In this document: positions 16,436-25,056 of the stretch, piece by piece
Layout: each line of letters begins with the position of its first letter
How positions within the stretch are numbered: the first letter of the stretch is position 1
Assembly (NCBI GenBank): GCA_023423695.1
Contig: JAFAFA010000149.1
Location: 1-64,000 of the forward strand
Length of the DNA stretch: 64,000 bases
Direction: 5' to 3'
Source: Pseudomonadota bacterium
GTDB lineage: Bacteria > Pseudomonadota > Alphaproteobacteria > Azospirillales > Azospirillaceae
Translations under genes and position numbers: made by a program
Notes under the pieces: generated by a model
The model's input: only the letters and a program-made list of their open reading frames with translations
Database searches by the model: none
What the model was told of the DNA's origin: nothing

Positions 16436-18058
16436 ATGATTCGTTTCGATAACGTCAGCAAGCAGAATGGTCACCGCATTCTTTTCCTGGAGGCCTCTGC
16501 GGCACTGAACCGGGGTGAAAAGATCGGCCTCGTCGGTCCAAACGGTGCGGGCAAGACGACCCTCTTCCGCATGATCACCGGCGAGGAGCAGCCGGACGGC
16601 GGTCAGGTCGCCATCGAGAAGCAGGTCAGCATCGGCTATTTCAACCAGGATGTCGGCGAGATGTCCGGCCGCAGCGCGGTGGCCGAGGTCATGGATGGCG
16701 CCGGTCCGGTCAGCGTCGTCGCGGCCGAACTGGCCGAACTGGAGGCGGCCATGGCCGACCCGGACCGCGCCGACGAGATGGACGCCATCATCGAGCGCTA
16801 TGGCGAGGTGCAGGCGCGCTTCGACGAACTGGGCGGCTACGAGCTGGAGGGCAAGGCGCGCGAGGTGCTGGCCGGCCTCAGCTTCAGCCAGGAGATGATG
16901 GACGGCGATGTCGGCGGGCTGTCGGGCGGCTGGAAGATGCGCGTTGCGCTCGCCCGCATCCTGCTGATGCGGCCCGACGCCATGCTGCTGGACGAGCCGA
17001 GCAACCATCTGGACATCGAGAGCCTGATCTGGCTGGAAGGCTTCCTGAAGGGCTATGAGGGCGCCCTGCTGATGACCTCGCACGACCGCGAGTTCATGAA
17101 CCGCATCGTCACCAAGATCATCGAGATCGATGGCGGAACGCTGACCAGCTATTCCGGCGACTACACCTTCTACGAAAAGCAGCGGGCGCTGAAGGAGAAG
17201 CAGCAGGAGGCGCAGTTCGAACGGCAGCAGGCCATGCTGGCGAAGGAACTGAAGTTCATCGAGCGCTTCAAGGCCCGCGCCTCGCATGCCTCCCAGGTCC
17301 AGAGCCGGGTGAAGAAGCTGGACAAGATCGAACGTTTCGAGCCGCCCAAGCGGCGGCAGGTGGTGACTTTCGACTTCCCGCCGGCCCCGCGCTCCGGGGA
17401 CGACGTCGCGGTTCTGAAGAACGTGCACAAGGGCTACGGCAGCCGGGCGATCTACCAGGGATTCGACCTGACCATCCGCCGCAAGGAACGCTGGTGCGTC
17501 ATGGGCGTCAACGGCGCCGGCAAGTCGACCCTGCTGAAGCTGATCGCCGGCGCGACCGAGCCCGATGCCGGCACCGTCACCGTCGGCGGCAGCGTCAAGA
17601 TGGGCTATTTCTCCCAGCACGCCATGGAACTGCTGGACGGCGACCAGACCATCTTCGAATCGCTGGAGGCACATTTCCCGCAGGCGAGCCAGGGATCGCT
17701 GCGGGCGCTGGCCGGCTGCTTCGGCTTTTCCGGCGACGACGTGGAGAAGAAATGCCGCGTGCTGTCGGGCGGCGAGAAGGCCCGGCTGGTGATGGCGATC
17801 ATGCTGTTCAACCCGCCGAACTTCCTGGTGCTCGACGAACCGACCAACCATTTGGACCTCGACACCAAGCAGATGCTGATCGCGGCGCTGGGGGCGTATG
17901 AGGGCACCATGCTGTTCGTCTCGCACGACCGGCATTTCCTGGCCGCACTCTCCAACCGCGTCCTGGAACTGACGCCCGACGGCATCCACCAGTATGGCGG
18001 CGGCTACACCGAATATGTGGCCAGCACCGGACAGGAAGCGCCGGGCCTGCACAGCTGA
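16436..18058 (+). CDS. ABC-F family ATPase (ribosome-associated type)
   Basis: A 540-residue soluble protein with two ABC ATPase domains and no membrane segments, as in the ABC-F translation factors that act at the ribosomal E site. Domain 1 has Walker A GPNGAGKTT, signature LSGGWKMRVALA and DEPSNHLD. Domain 2 has GVNGAGKST, LSGGEKARLVMA and DEPTNHLD. The linker between them (about residues 240-310) is charged and helical, matching the P-site tRNA-interaction motif region. Length and layout fit the YbiT/Uup-like branches rather than antibiotic-resistance ABC-F proteins, but the subfamily is not certain. It stands alone, followed by a GC hairpin. Confidence 0.9.
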   Translation: MIRFDNVSKQNGHRILFLEASAALNRGEKIGLVGPNGAGKTTLFRMITGEEQPDGGQVAIEKQVSIGYFNQDVGEMSGRSAVAEVMDGAGPVSVVAAELAELEAAMADPDRADEMDAIIERYGEVQARFDELGGYELEGKAREVLAGLSFSQEMMDGDVGGLSGGWKMRVALARILLMRPDAMLLDEPSNHLDIESLIWLEGFLKGYEGALLMTSHDREFMNRIVTKIIEIDGGTLTSYSGDYTFYEKQRALKEKQQEAQFERQQAMLAKELKFIERFKARASHASQVQSRVKKLDKIERFEPPKRRQVVTFDFPPAPRSGDDVAVLKNVHKGYGSRAIYQGFDLTIRRKERWCVMGVNGAGKSTLLKLIAGATEPDAGTVTVGGSVKMGYFSQHAMELLDGDQTIFESLEAHFPQASQGSLRALAGCFGFSGDDVEKKCRVLSGGEKARLVMAIMLFNPPNFLVLDEPTNHLDLDTKQMLIAALGAYEGTMLFVSHDRHFLAALSNRVLELTPDGIHQYGGGYTEYVASTGQEAPGLHS

Positions 18059-18456
18059 TCACAGGACGTCTGGAAGGCGGTCGGGGAGCGACAGAGCGGT
18101 CTGGTCCGGCGCTCCCCGGACGCTCCCCGATTGCTCCACGCCGCTTCCGGCTCTCTCCTGACGCCTCCCCGCAGCCAAGAACGACGGCAAGAACCGGTCA
18201 CTGCGCTCCGCCGCGGTGGCGACGGTCCATGTCCGCGCTTGCCTGATCCGCCACGACGCGGCCGCCCTACCCCTGCGCTCCTCCTGCTCCCGTGACGAGG
18301 CGAAAGCCGCTGCCGACAGGCTGACCGCTTTCCCGACGCGCCCTAACGTCCGCTGATTCTCTGCTGTCCTGCCCCCGCGTCCGCCCGGACGGCGGAGACC
18401 GGACGCGGGCCGCTCGCCCCACGGACCATTCACACCCCGAACATCGCTGTTGACCA
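18059..18456. other. Intergenic region with a 9-bp stem hairpin, no gene seen
   Basis: Between the ABC-F stop and the GntR operator I see no believable gene. Arms at 18082-18090 and 18110-18118 (CGGGGAGCG and its complement) form a hairpin with a 19-base loop soon after the ABC-F stop. It lacks a T tract, so it is only a possible terminator. Confidence 0.5.
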
Positions 18457-18507
18457 AACCTGTATTATAGATCATACAGGTTCCTGTCTGATGAAGAGAC
18501 AGGAACC
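18457..18507. promoter_or_regulatory. Two overlapping dyads upstream of the GntR gene
   Basis: The first is AACCTGTAT-N8-ATACAGGTT (18457-18482), with perfect 9-bp arms and an A/T-rich centre, the form expected of a GntR/HutC-type operator. The second is GGTTCCTGTCT-N7-AGACAGGAACC (18479-18507), with perfect 11-bp arms, sharing 4 bases with the first. They end 30 bases before the GTG start, so autoregulation is likely. Confidence 0.7.
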
Positions 18508-18537
18508 GGTTTCCAACGACAGGGGAGGCGGAGAACT

Positions 18538-19392
18538 GTGAAGTCGGCGGTCGAACCCCTGAAGGCGCGCAGGATCTATCTACTGCTGCGCGACCGCATC
18601 GTCGCCGGCGAACTGCCGCCGGGTGCGCGCCTGCCGGGCGAACCGGCGCTGGCGGCCGAACATGCCGTGTCGCGCGTCACCGTGCGCCGCGCGCTCGATC
18701 TGCTGGAAAAGGAAGGGCTGGTGCAGCGCAAGCCCGGCTCCGGCACCTTCGTGCACGACACCCGCACCGTCCGCCCGATCGTCGCCGACCTGTCCAACGT
18801 GCTGTCGCACCTGATCGACATGGGGCGCAGCACCGATGTGAGGCTGCTGTCCTTCGGCTATGTCGTGCCGTCCGAAGCGATCGCCGCGAGCCTGGGACTG
18901 CAGCCGGGAGAGCGGGTCCAGCGGTCGGTGCGCGTGCGCCTGATCGACGGGGAGCCCTTCTCCTACCTGACCACCCATGTGCCGGAATGGATCGGCCTGA
19001 CCTATTCGGAGGCGGAACTGGCGGCGCGCCCGCTGCTGGAGCTGATCGAACGGTCGGGGGTGGAGACCGACCGCGCGACCCAGGCGATCAACGCCACGCT
19101 GGCCGGGCCGGAAGCCGCGGCAGCGCTGGATCTGGAGATCGGATCGCCCCTGCTGACGCTGACCCGCATCGTCTACGAGCCGTCGGGCCGCGGCGTCGAG
19201 CATCTGCACGCGCAGTACCGGCCCGACCGCTACAGCTTCCACATGGATCTGGTGCGCACCGGCAACGACGGCGAACGGCGCTGGAGCCCGGCGCTCGGCT
19301 GGCCGCGCGTCACCGACAAGAACAAATCCGAAAAAAGCAAATCGGGCGAAAAGCCCACCCGCACCCCGCGGGTCATCAAGCAGAGGAGTTGA
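18538..19392 (+). CDS. GntR-family transcription regulator with UTRA domain
   Basis: A 284-residue HutC-subfamily regulator. The N-terminal winged helix-turn-helix spans about residues 8-76 (LPGEPALAAEHAVSRVTVRRALDLLEKEGLV). A UTRA ligand-binding domain follows at about 95-240. The C-terminal tail is lysine-rich. It starts with GTG at 18538 after GGGGAGG. It lies only 5 bases upstream of the Liv-type binding-protein gene and just downstream of two perfect dyads, so it probably controls its own expression and the whole catabolic cluster to 32908. The ligand should be the imported compound or an early intermediate of the pathway. Confidence 0.9.
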   Translation: MKSAVEPLKARRIYLLLRDRIVAGELPPGARLPGEPALAAEHAVSRVTVRRALDLLEKEGLVQRKPGSGTFVHDTRTVRPIVADLSNVLSHLIDMGRSTDVRLLSFGYVVPSEAIAASLGLQPGERVQRSVRVRLIDGEPFSYLTTHVPEWIGLTYSEAELAARPLLELIERSGVETDRATQAINATLAGPEAAAALDLEIGSPLLTLTRIVYEPSGRGVEHLHAQYRPDRYSFHMDLVRTGNDGERRWSPALGWPRVTDKNKSEKSKSGEKPTRTPRVIKQRS

Positions 19393-19397
19393 GCGTT

Positions 19398-20642
19398 ATG
19401 GGACGTTCGGTTCAGGACTCCACCTTCTCCGGCATTTCCCGCCGCACCGTGCTGAAAGCCGGCGCTGCGGCTGCCGCCGTGACGGCACTGCCGTTCGCTG
19501 CCCCGTCGATCCTGCGGGCGCAGACCCCGGTGGTGAAGATCGGCATCCTCCAGCCGGTGACCGGCGCGCTCGCCCATGACGGCGACCTCGGCAGGCTGGG
19601 CGCCGAGTTGGCGATCAACGAGATCAACGCGGCCGGCGGCATCAAGTCGCTGGGCGGCGCCAAGATCGAGATGGTGTTCGGCGACGCCCGCTCCACTCCC
19701 GAAGCCGGCACGCAGGAGGTGGAGCGCATGCAGGCCGAAGGCGTGTCGGCCATCGTCGGCGGCTTCGCCAGCCCGATCTGCCTTGCCGCATCCCAGGCGG
19801 CGGCCCGCTACGACCTGCCCTATCTGGTCGATGTCGGCGTGTCGGACCAGATCATGTCGCGCGGCCTCGTCAACACCTTCCGCTTCAGCCCCGGCTTCGG
19901 CAAGGTCACGCAGGTTGCGCTCGACAACCTCACCGCCATCAACGAAAAGGCGGGCAAGCCGGCCAAGACCGTCGTGCTGGTGCATGAGGACGGGCTGTTC
20001 GGCTCCGGCCTCGCCAAGCTGCTGCAGGCCGAATTGCCCAAGCGCGGCTTCGAGGTGCTGGAGACCATCGCCCACCCGACGCCAGCGCGCGACATGTCCA
20101 ACGTGGCGCTGCGCATCCGCTCGCTGAACCCGGATCTGGTGATCCCGTCGAACTACTACGGCGAGTTCGTGCTGCTCGCCCGCACCATGCAGCAGCAGCG
20201 CATCAAGCCGAAGGGCATCTACGCCATCCTGGGCGGCGCCGCGTCGAACGGACGCTTCGTCAAGGAATTCCCGCAGGCGGCCCAGAACGTCATCGACTGC
20301 AACCACTGGCACGATCCAAAGAACCCGAAGGCGCTGGCCCTGCGCAAGGCGGTGGAGGAGCAGGGCAAGTCCTTCGCCTACAATGTGCCGCTCAATTATT
20401 CGAATCTGCTGCTGCTGGCCGATGCCATCGAGCACGCCGCCTCCACCGACCGCAAGAAGATCATTGAGGCGCTGAACGCCTCCAGCTTCGCCGGCCACAT
20501 CATGCCGTACGGCCCGACGAAGTTCGTGAACGGCCAGAACGAGGGCGCCACCCCGATCAACACCCAGATCCAGGGCAGCGACATCAAGGTGATCTATCCC
20601 GATGCGTTCGCCGAGGCGAAGGCCAACTTCCCGGCGGCCTGA
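19398..20642 (+). CDS. Liv-type ABC importer, periplasmic binding protein
   Basis: A 414-residue substrate-binding protein of the branched-chain amino acid/amide family (Peripla_BP_6 fold). A twin-arginine-like signal (SRRTVLKAG followed by an Ala-rich hydrophobic stretch ending LRAQ) implies export by Tat. The mature part starts VVKIGILQPVTGALAHDG and carries typical family segments (EINAAGGI, FGDARSTPEAG, AIVGGFASPICLAASQ, NTFRFSPGFG). GAGGAG precedes the ATG. Liv-type systems often carry amides and aromatic or dicarboxylic compounds rather than leucine. The hydantoinase and hydratase genes downstream suggest a cyclic amide or imide as ligand. An intergenic hairpin separates it from the permease genes. 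Confidence 0.92.
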   Translation: MGRSVQDSTFSGISRRTVLKAGAAAAAVTALPFAAPSILRAQTPVVKIGILQPVTGALAHDGDLGRLGAELAINEINAAGGIKSLGGAKIEMVFGDARSTPEAGTQEVERMQAEGVSAIVGGFASPICLAASQAAARYDLPYLVDVGVSDQIMSRGLVNTFRFSPGFGKVTQVALDNLTAINEKAGKPAKTVVLVHEDGLFGSGLAKLLQAELPKRGFEVLETIAHPTPARDMSNVALRIRSLNPDLVIPSNYYGEFVLLARTMQQQRIKPKGIYAILGGAASNGRFVKEFPQAAQNVIDCNHWHDPKNPKALALRKAVEEQGKSFAYNVPLNYSNLLLLADAIEHAASTDRKKIIEALNASSFAGHIMPYGPTKFVNGQNEGATPINTQIQGSDIKVIYPDAFAEAKANFPAA

Positions 20643-20672
20643 TCCCTTTTTTCGCCGTCGCATCTCCGCAGT

Positions 20673-20725
20673 CCCCTCACCCGCCGGGACTTGGCCGCGA
20701 ACCGGCCGCCAGGACGGGTGAGGGG
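20673..20725 (+). other. Hairpin between binding-protein and permease genes
   Basis: Arms of 11 bp (20673-20683 and 20715-20725), CCCCTCACCCG and its complement, lie in the 109-base gap after the binding-protein stop. There is no T tract. This could stabilise the upstream message or partly end transcription, giving more binding protein than permease. Confidence 0.55.
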
Positions 20726-20751
20726 GTCATTCCTCCCATGCGCGGGCTGCC

Positions 20752-21624
20752 ATGTATTCACCTCAGATCATCCTGGAAGCGGCGCTGAACGGTCTGATGA
20801 CCGGTGCGGTCTATGCGCTGATCGCACTCGGCCTGACGCTGATCTACGGCGTGCTCCACATCATCAACTTCGCCCACGGCGCTCTGCTGACCTGCGCGAT
20901 GTTCGCGGTCTGGCTGGCCTGGGCGTGGCTGGGGATGGACCCCTATCTGGTCATCGTGCCGCTGGTGCCGCTGATGTTCGCGCTCGGCTACGGCCTGCAG
21001 CGCTTCGTCGTCGGACCGGCCAGCCACGGCGACGACGGCAACATCCTGCTGGTCACGCTGGGCCTGTCCATCGTGCTGGAGAATGTGCTGCTGGCGTTGT
21101 TCCAGTCCGACACCCGCACGCTCGACACCGACTATTCCTTCCAGGTGGTGGCGCTGGGGCCGCTGCTCCTCTCCTACCCGCGGGTGATCGGGCTGGGGGT
21201 GGCGGTGGTGGTGACCGGACTGCTGTGGCTGGTGCTGAACCGCACCGACACCGGCAAGGCGATCCGCGCCGTCGCCAAGGAGAAGCTGGGCGCCAATCTG
21301 GTCGGCATCGACGTGCCGCACATCTATGCCGTCACCTTCGGTCTGGGCTGCGCCTGCCTTGCCGTGGCGGCGGGGCTGCTGATGCCGACCTTCTACGTCA
21401 ACCCGCGCATCGGCGGCGCCTTCGTGCTGGTCGCCTTCACCGTGGTGGTGCTGGGCGGCATGGGATCCATCCCCGGCGCCCTGCTGGGCGGCCTGTTCAT
21501 CGGCGTGGTGGAGAGCCTGTGCGGACTGTTCCTGGGCGACAGCCTGGGCCAGATCGGCATCTTCCTGATCTTCATCGCCGTGCTGCTGGTGCGGCCGACC
21601 GGACTGTTCGGAGCCAAGGCATGA
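20752..21624 (+). CDS. Liv-type ABC importer, permease (LivH-like)
   Basis: A 290-residue inner-membrane permease with about eight hydrophobic helices and the family hallmark GLTLIYGVLHIINFAHG near the N terminus. Another conserved stretch is GGMGSIPGALLGGLFIGVVE. It forms the translocation channel with the next gene product. The stop overlaps the start of the second permease gene (ATGA), so the two are translationally coupled. The ribosome site before the ATG is weak. Confidence 0.93.
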   Translation: MYSPQIILEAALNGLMTGAVYALIALGLTLIYGVLHIINFAHGALLTCAMFAVWLAWAWLGMDPYLVIVPLVPLMFALGYGLQRFVVGPASHGDDGNILLVTLGLSIVLENVLLALFQSDTRTLDTDYSFQVVALGPLLLSYPRVIGLGVAVVVTGLLWLVLNRTDTGKAIRAVAKEKLGANLVGIDVPHIYAVTFGLGCACLAVAAGLLMPTFYVNPRIGGAFVLVAFTVVVLGGMGSIPGALLGGLFIGVVESLCGLFLGDSLGQIGIFLIFIAVLLVRPTGLFGAKA

Positions 21625-22619
21625 CCGCGCGCGACCTGATCCCGATCGCCGTCCTGACCATCCTGGCGGCCCTGCTGCCGCTGGTGGTCACGTCCAGCAC
21701 GGTGCTGAACTTCCTGGTCTTCACGCTGATCGTGTCGTTGGGCGCGCAGGGCTGGAACATCCTGGGCGGCTTCGGCGGCCAGTTCAGCTTCGGCCACGCC
21801 GCCTTCTTCGGCACCGGCGCCTATGTGACGGCGATCCTGCAACTGCGCTACGGCGTCAACGCCTGGGCCGGTCTGGCGCTGGCGACGGCGGCCGGCGCCC
21901 TGGTCGGCTGGGTCATCGGCTTCCTCAGCTTCCGCTCGGGCCTGCGCGGCTCCTACTTCGCACTGGTGACGCTGGCCTTCGCCGAGGTGTTCCGCATCCT
22001 CGCCAACGCCGCCTCCTTCACCGGTGGCGCGGCGGGCCTGCTGATCAAGCTGGACGTCCGCCCCGGCAACCTGCAATTCGACGACCGCGCCGTCTTCTAC
22101 TGGCTGGTGCTGGCCTTCGTCGCCGCAACGCTGCTGCTGACCCGCTGGATCCAGCGCTCCCGCTTCGGGGCGCAGCTGGTGGCGGTACGCGAGAACGAGG
22201 ACGCGGCCAAGGCGCTGGGCGTGGACTCCCTGAAGGTGAAGCTGCGCGCCATCGCCCTGTCGGGTGGGGTGACGGCGCTGTCCGGCTGCCTCTATGCCCA
22301 ATACTTCCTCTACATCGACGCCAACATCGCCTATGGCAGCTGGATTTCGGTGGAGCTTCTGCTGGCTCCGATCATCGGCGGCGTCGGCACCGTCTTCGGT
22401 CCGGTGGTCGGGGCGCTGACCCTGCACGGGCTGGGCGAGGTCGCCAAGCAGTTCGCCGGCCGCATTCCCGGCATCGACCTGATCGTCTTCGGCTGCGTGC
22501 TGGTGCTGGCCGTGGCGTTCGCCCGGGGCGGCATCCTGGGCCTGCTGGAGCGGCTGCGCGACCGTGGCCGCGGGATGATGGCGCGCGGACCCAAGGAGGT
22601 TTCCCATGCTGGCCGTTGA
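21621..22619 (+). CDS. Liv-type ABC importer, permease (LivM-like)
   Basis: A 332-residue inner-membrane permease. It shows the LivM pattern: a hydrophobic start (AVLTILAALLPLVV), then GWNILGGFGGQFSFGHAAFFG and the cytoplasmic coupling region RENEDAAKALGVD. It pairs with the preceding LivH-like permease. The start overlaps the previous stop (ATGA), and the end overlaps the next gene by 14 bases, as expected in a tightly coupled operon. Confidence 0.93.
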   Translation: MTARDLIPIAVLTILAALLPLVVTSSTVLNFLVFTLIVSLGAQGWNILGGFGGQFSFGHAAFFGTGAYVTAILQLRYGVNAWAGLALATAAGALVGWVIGFLSFRSGLRGSYFALVTLAFAEVFRILANAASFTGGAAGLLIKLDVRPGNLQFDDRAVFYWLVLAFVAATLLLTRWIQRSRFGAQLVAVRENEDAAKALGVDSLKVKLRAIALSGGVTALSGCLYAQYFLYIDANIAYGSWISVELLLAPIIGGVGTVFGPVVGALTLHGLGEVAKQFAGRIPGIDLIVFGCVLVLAVAFARGGILGLLERLRDRGRGMMARGPKEVSHAGR

Positions 22620-23344
22620 CGGCATTTCCAAGCGGTTCGGCGGGCTGATGGCGGTGGACAGCGCGACGCTGTCGCTGGAGCCCGGCGGCATCGTCGGACT
22701 GATCGGTCCGAACGGTGCGGGGAAGACCACGCTGTTCTCGATGATCTCCGGCTTCATTGCCCCCACCGACGGCCGCATCCGTTTCGAGGGCACCGACATC
22801 ACCGCCGAGGAACCGCACCGCCGGGCCGAGCGCGGCATCGGCCGCACCTTCCAGATCGTCCAGCCCTTCGCCGGGCTGACGGTGTGCGAGAACATCGCGG
22901 TCGGCGCCTATCTGCGCCACGCCCGGCGCGCCGACGCCACTGCCAAGGCGCGCGAGGTGGCGCGCCGCGTCGGGCTTGGCGCCGAACTCGACCGGCCGGC
23001 CGGCGGGCTGACGGTGGCCGGGCGCAAGCGGCTGGAACTGGCCCGCGCGCTCGCCACCGAACCCAAGCTGCTGCTGCTGGACGAGGTGCTGGCCGGCCTC
23101 AACCCGTCGGAGATCCGCGACATCATCCCGGTGATCCGGGGCATCCGCGACGAAGGGGTGACGATCCTGATGATCGAACACGTCATGCAGGCGGTGATGA
23201 ACCTGTGCGAGCGCGTCTATGTGCTGGCCCAGGGCCGCATGATCGCCGAGGGGCCGCCCGCCGCCGTCTGTGCCGACACACGCGTGATCGAGGCCTATCT
23301 CGGCCACGGCGCCGCCGCCCGGCTGAAGGCGGAGGGGGCGGTCC

Positions 23345-23352
<8 letters not shown>
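22606..23352 (+). CDS. Liv-type ABC importer, ATPase (LivG-like)
   Basis: A 248-residue ATPase of the importer. Walker A is GPNGAGKTT, and the Q-loop region carries the LivG hallmark GIGRTFQIVQPFAGLTVCEN. The signature region reads LTVAGRKRLELARALA instead of LSGGQ, a departure that is common in LivG proteins. Walker B is LLLLDEVLAGLNPSE, and the H-loop is IEHVM. It overlaps both neighbours. Confidence 0.93.
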
Positions 23353-24058
<706 letters not shown>

Positions 24059-24153
24059 GCGATGCGCGCTCCGGCCCTCCCCCGACATCTTCAAACCCTG
24101 ACCCGGCTGTGCCGCGACGGCGTCGCGCCGCGCCGCCGGGGGGAGCGCTTGAC

Positions 24154-25056
24154 ATGACCGTCCCCAGCATCAGTTTCCGGGAGCGACTGGCCCAGGACCG
24201 CGTCGTCCTGGCGCCCGGAGTCTACGACGCCTTCACCGCCTCGCTGGCGGCGGCGGCGGGTTTCGAGGCGCTGTACCTCTCCGGTGCCGCCATCGCCTAT
24301 ACCCGGCTCGGCCGGCCCGACATCGGGCTGGTTTCGGTCAGCGAGGTGGCGGACACCATCGCCCTGGTGCGCGACCGGGTGCCGACGCCGCTGATCGTCG
24401 ATGCCGATACCGGATACGGCAACGCGCTCAATGTCCAGCGCACCGTGCGCATGTTCGAGCGCGCCGGCGCCACCGCGCTGCAGCTTGAGGACCAGAGCTT
24501 TCCAAAGCGCTGCGGCCACCTGACCGACAAGGCGGTGATCCCGGCCGGCGAGATGGCCGGCAAGATCAAGGCGGCGGTCGATGCCCGCACCAGCGAAGGC
24601 ACCCTGATCGTCGCCCGCACCGACGCGGTGGCGGTGGAGGGTGTCTCCGCGGCGCTGGACCGCGCCCGCCTCTATGTCGAGGCTGGGGCCGACGTGCTGT
24701 TCGTCGAGGCGCCGAAAAGCCGGGAACAGCTGTCGGCCATCGCCTCCGACCTCGGCGGCATCCGCCCGCTGCTCGCCAATATGGTGGAGGGCGGGCAGAC
24801 GCCGATCAGTTCCGCGTCGGAGCTGGGCGAGTTGGGCTACCGGCTGGTGATCTTCCCCGGCGGCATCGTGCGGGCGCTCGCCCGGCAGGCACAGGACTAT
24901 TACGGCTCGCTGGCGCAGCACGGCACGACGCAGCCCTTCCGCGACCGCATGTTCGACTTCAACGCACTGAACGACCTGATCGGCACGCCGGAGATGCTGG
25001 CGCTCGGCGAAACCTACAAGGACTTCACGCCCGCCAAGCGGGAGGACGTAGCATGA
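24154..25056 (+). CDS. Isocitrate lyase/PEP mutase family lyase
   Basis: A 300-residue TIM-barrel enzyme. The Mg-binding motif VDADTGYGN gives Asp83 and Asp85, and LEDQSFPKRCGH gives Glu112 and Cys120. The cysteine in the K-R-C-G-H loop marks C-C bond lyases (methylisocitrate lyase, 2,3-dimethylmalate lyase) rather than phosphonomutases or the loop-altered oxaloacetate decarboxylases. With LeuC/LeuD-like hydratase genes in the same operon, an alkylmalate lyase is the best guess, cleaving to a 2-oxoacid plus a carboxylate. Methylisocitrate lyase is possible, but no methylcitrate synthase is nearby. The ATG at 24154 follows GGGGGGAG. The stop overlaps hyuB (ATGA). Confidence 0.85.
   Translation: MTVPSISFRERLAQDRVVLAPGVYDAFTASLAAAAGFEALYLSGAAIAYTRLGRPDIGLVSVSEVADTIALVRDRVPTPLIVDADTGYGNALNVQRTVRMFERAGATALQLEDQSFPKRCGHLTDKAVIPAGEMAGKIKAAVDARTSEGTLIVARTDAVAVEGVSAALDRARLYVEAGADVLFVEAPKSREQLSAIASDLGGIRPLLANMVEGGQTPISSASELGELGYRLVIFPGGIVRALARQAQDYYGSLAQHGTTQPFRDRMFDFNALNDLIGTPEMLALGETYKDFTPAKREDVA

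Noticed and set aside
18059..18475. Possible 138-residue minus-strand gene between ABC-F and GntR
   Set aside because: Its start would lie inside the GntR operator, its composition is Arg/Gly/Ser-rich without any motif, and there is no ribosome site.
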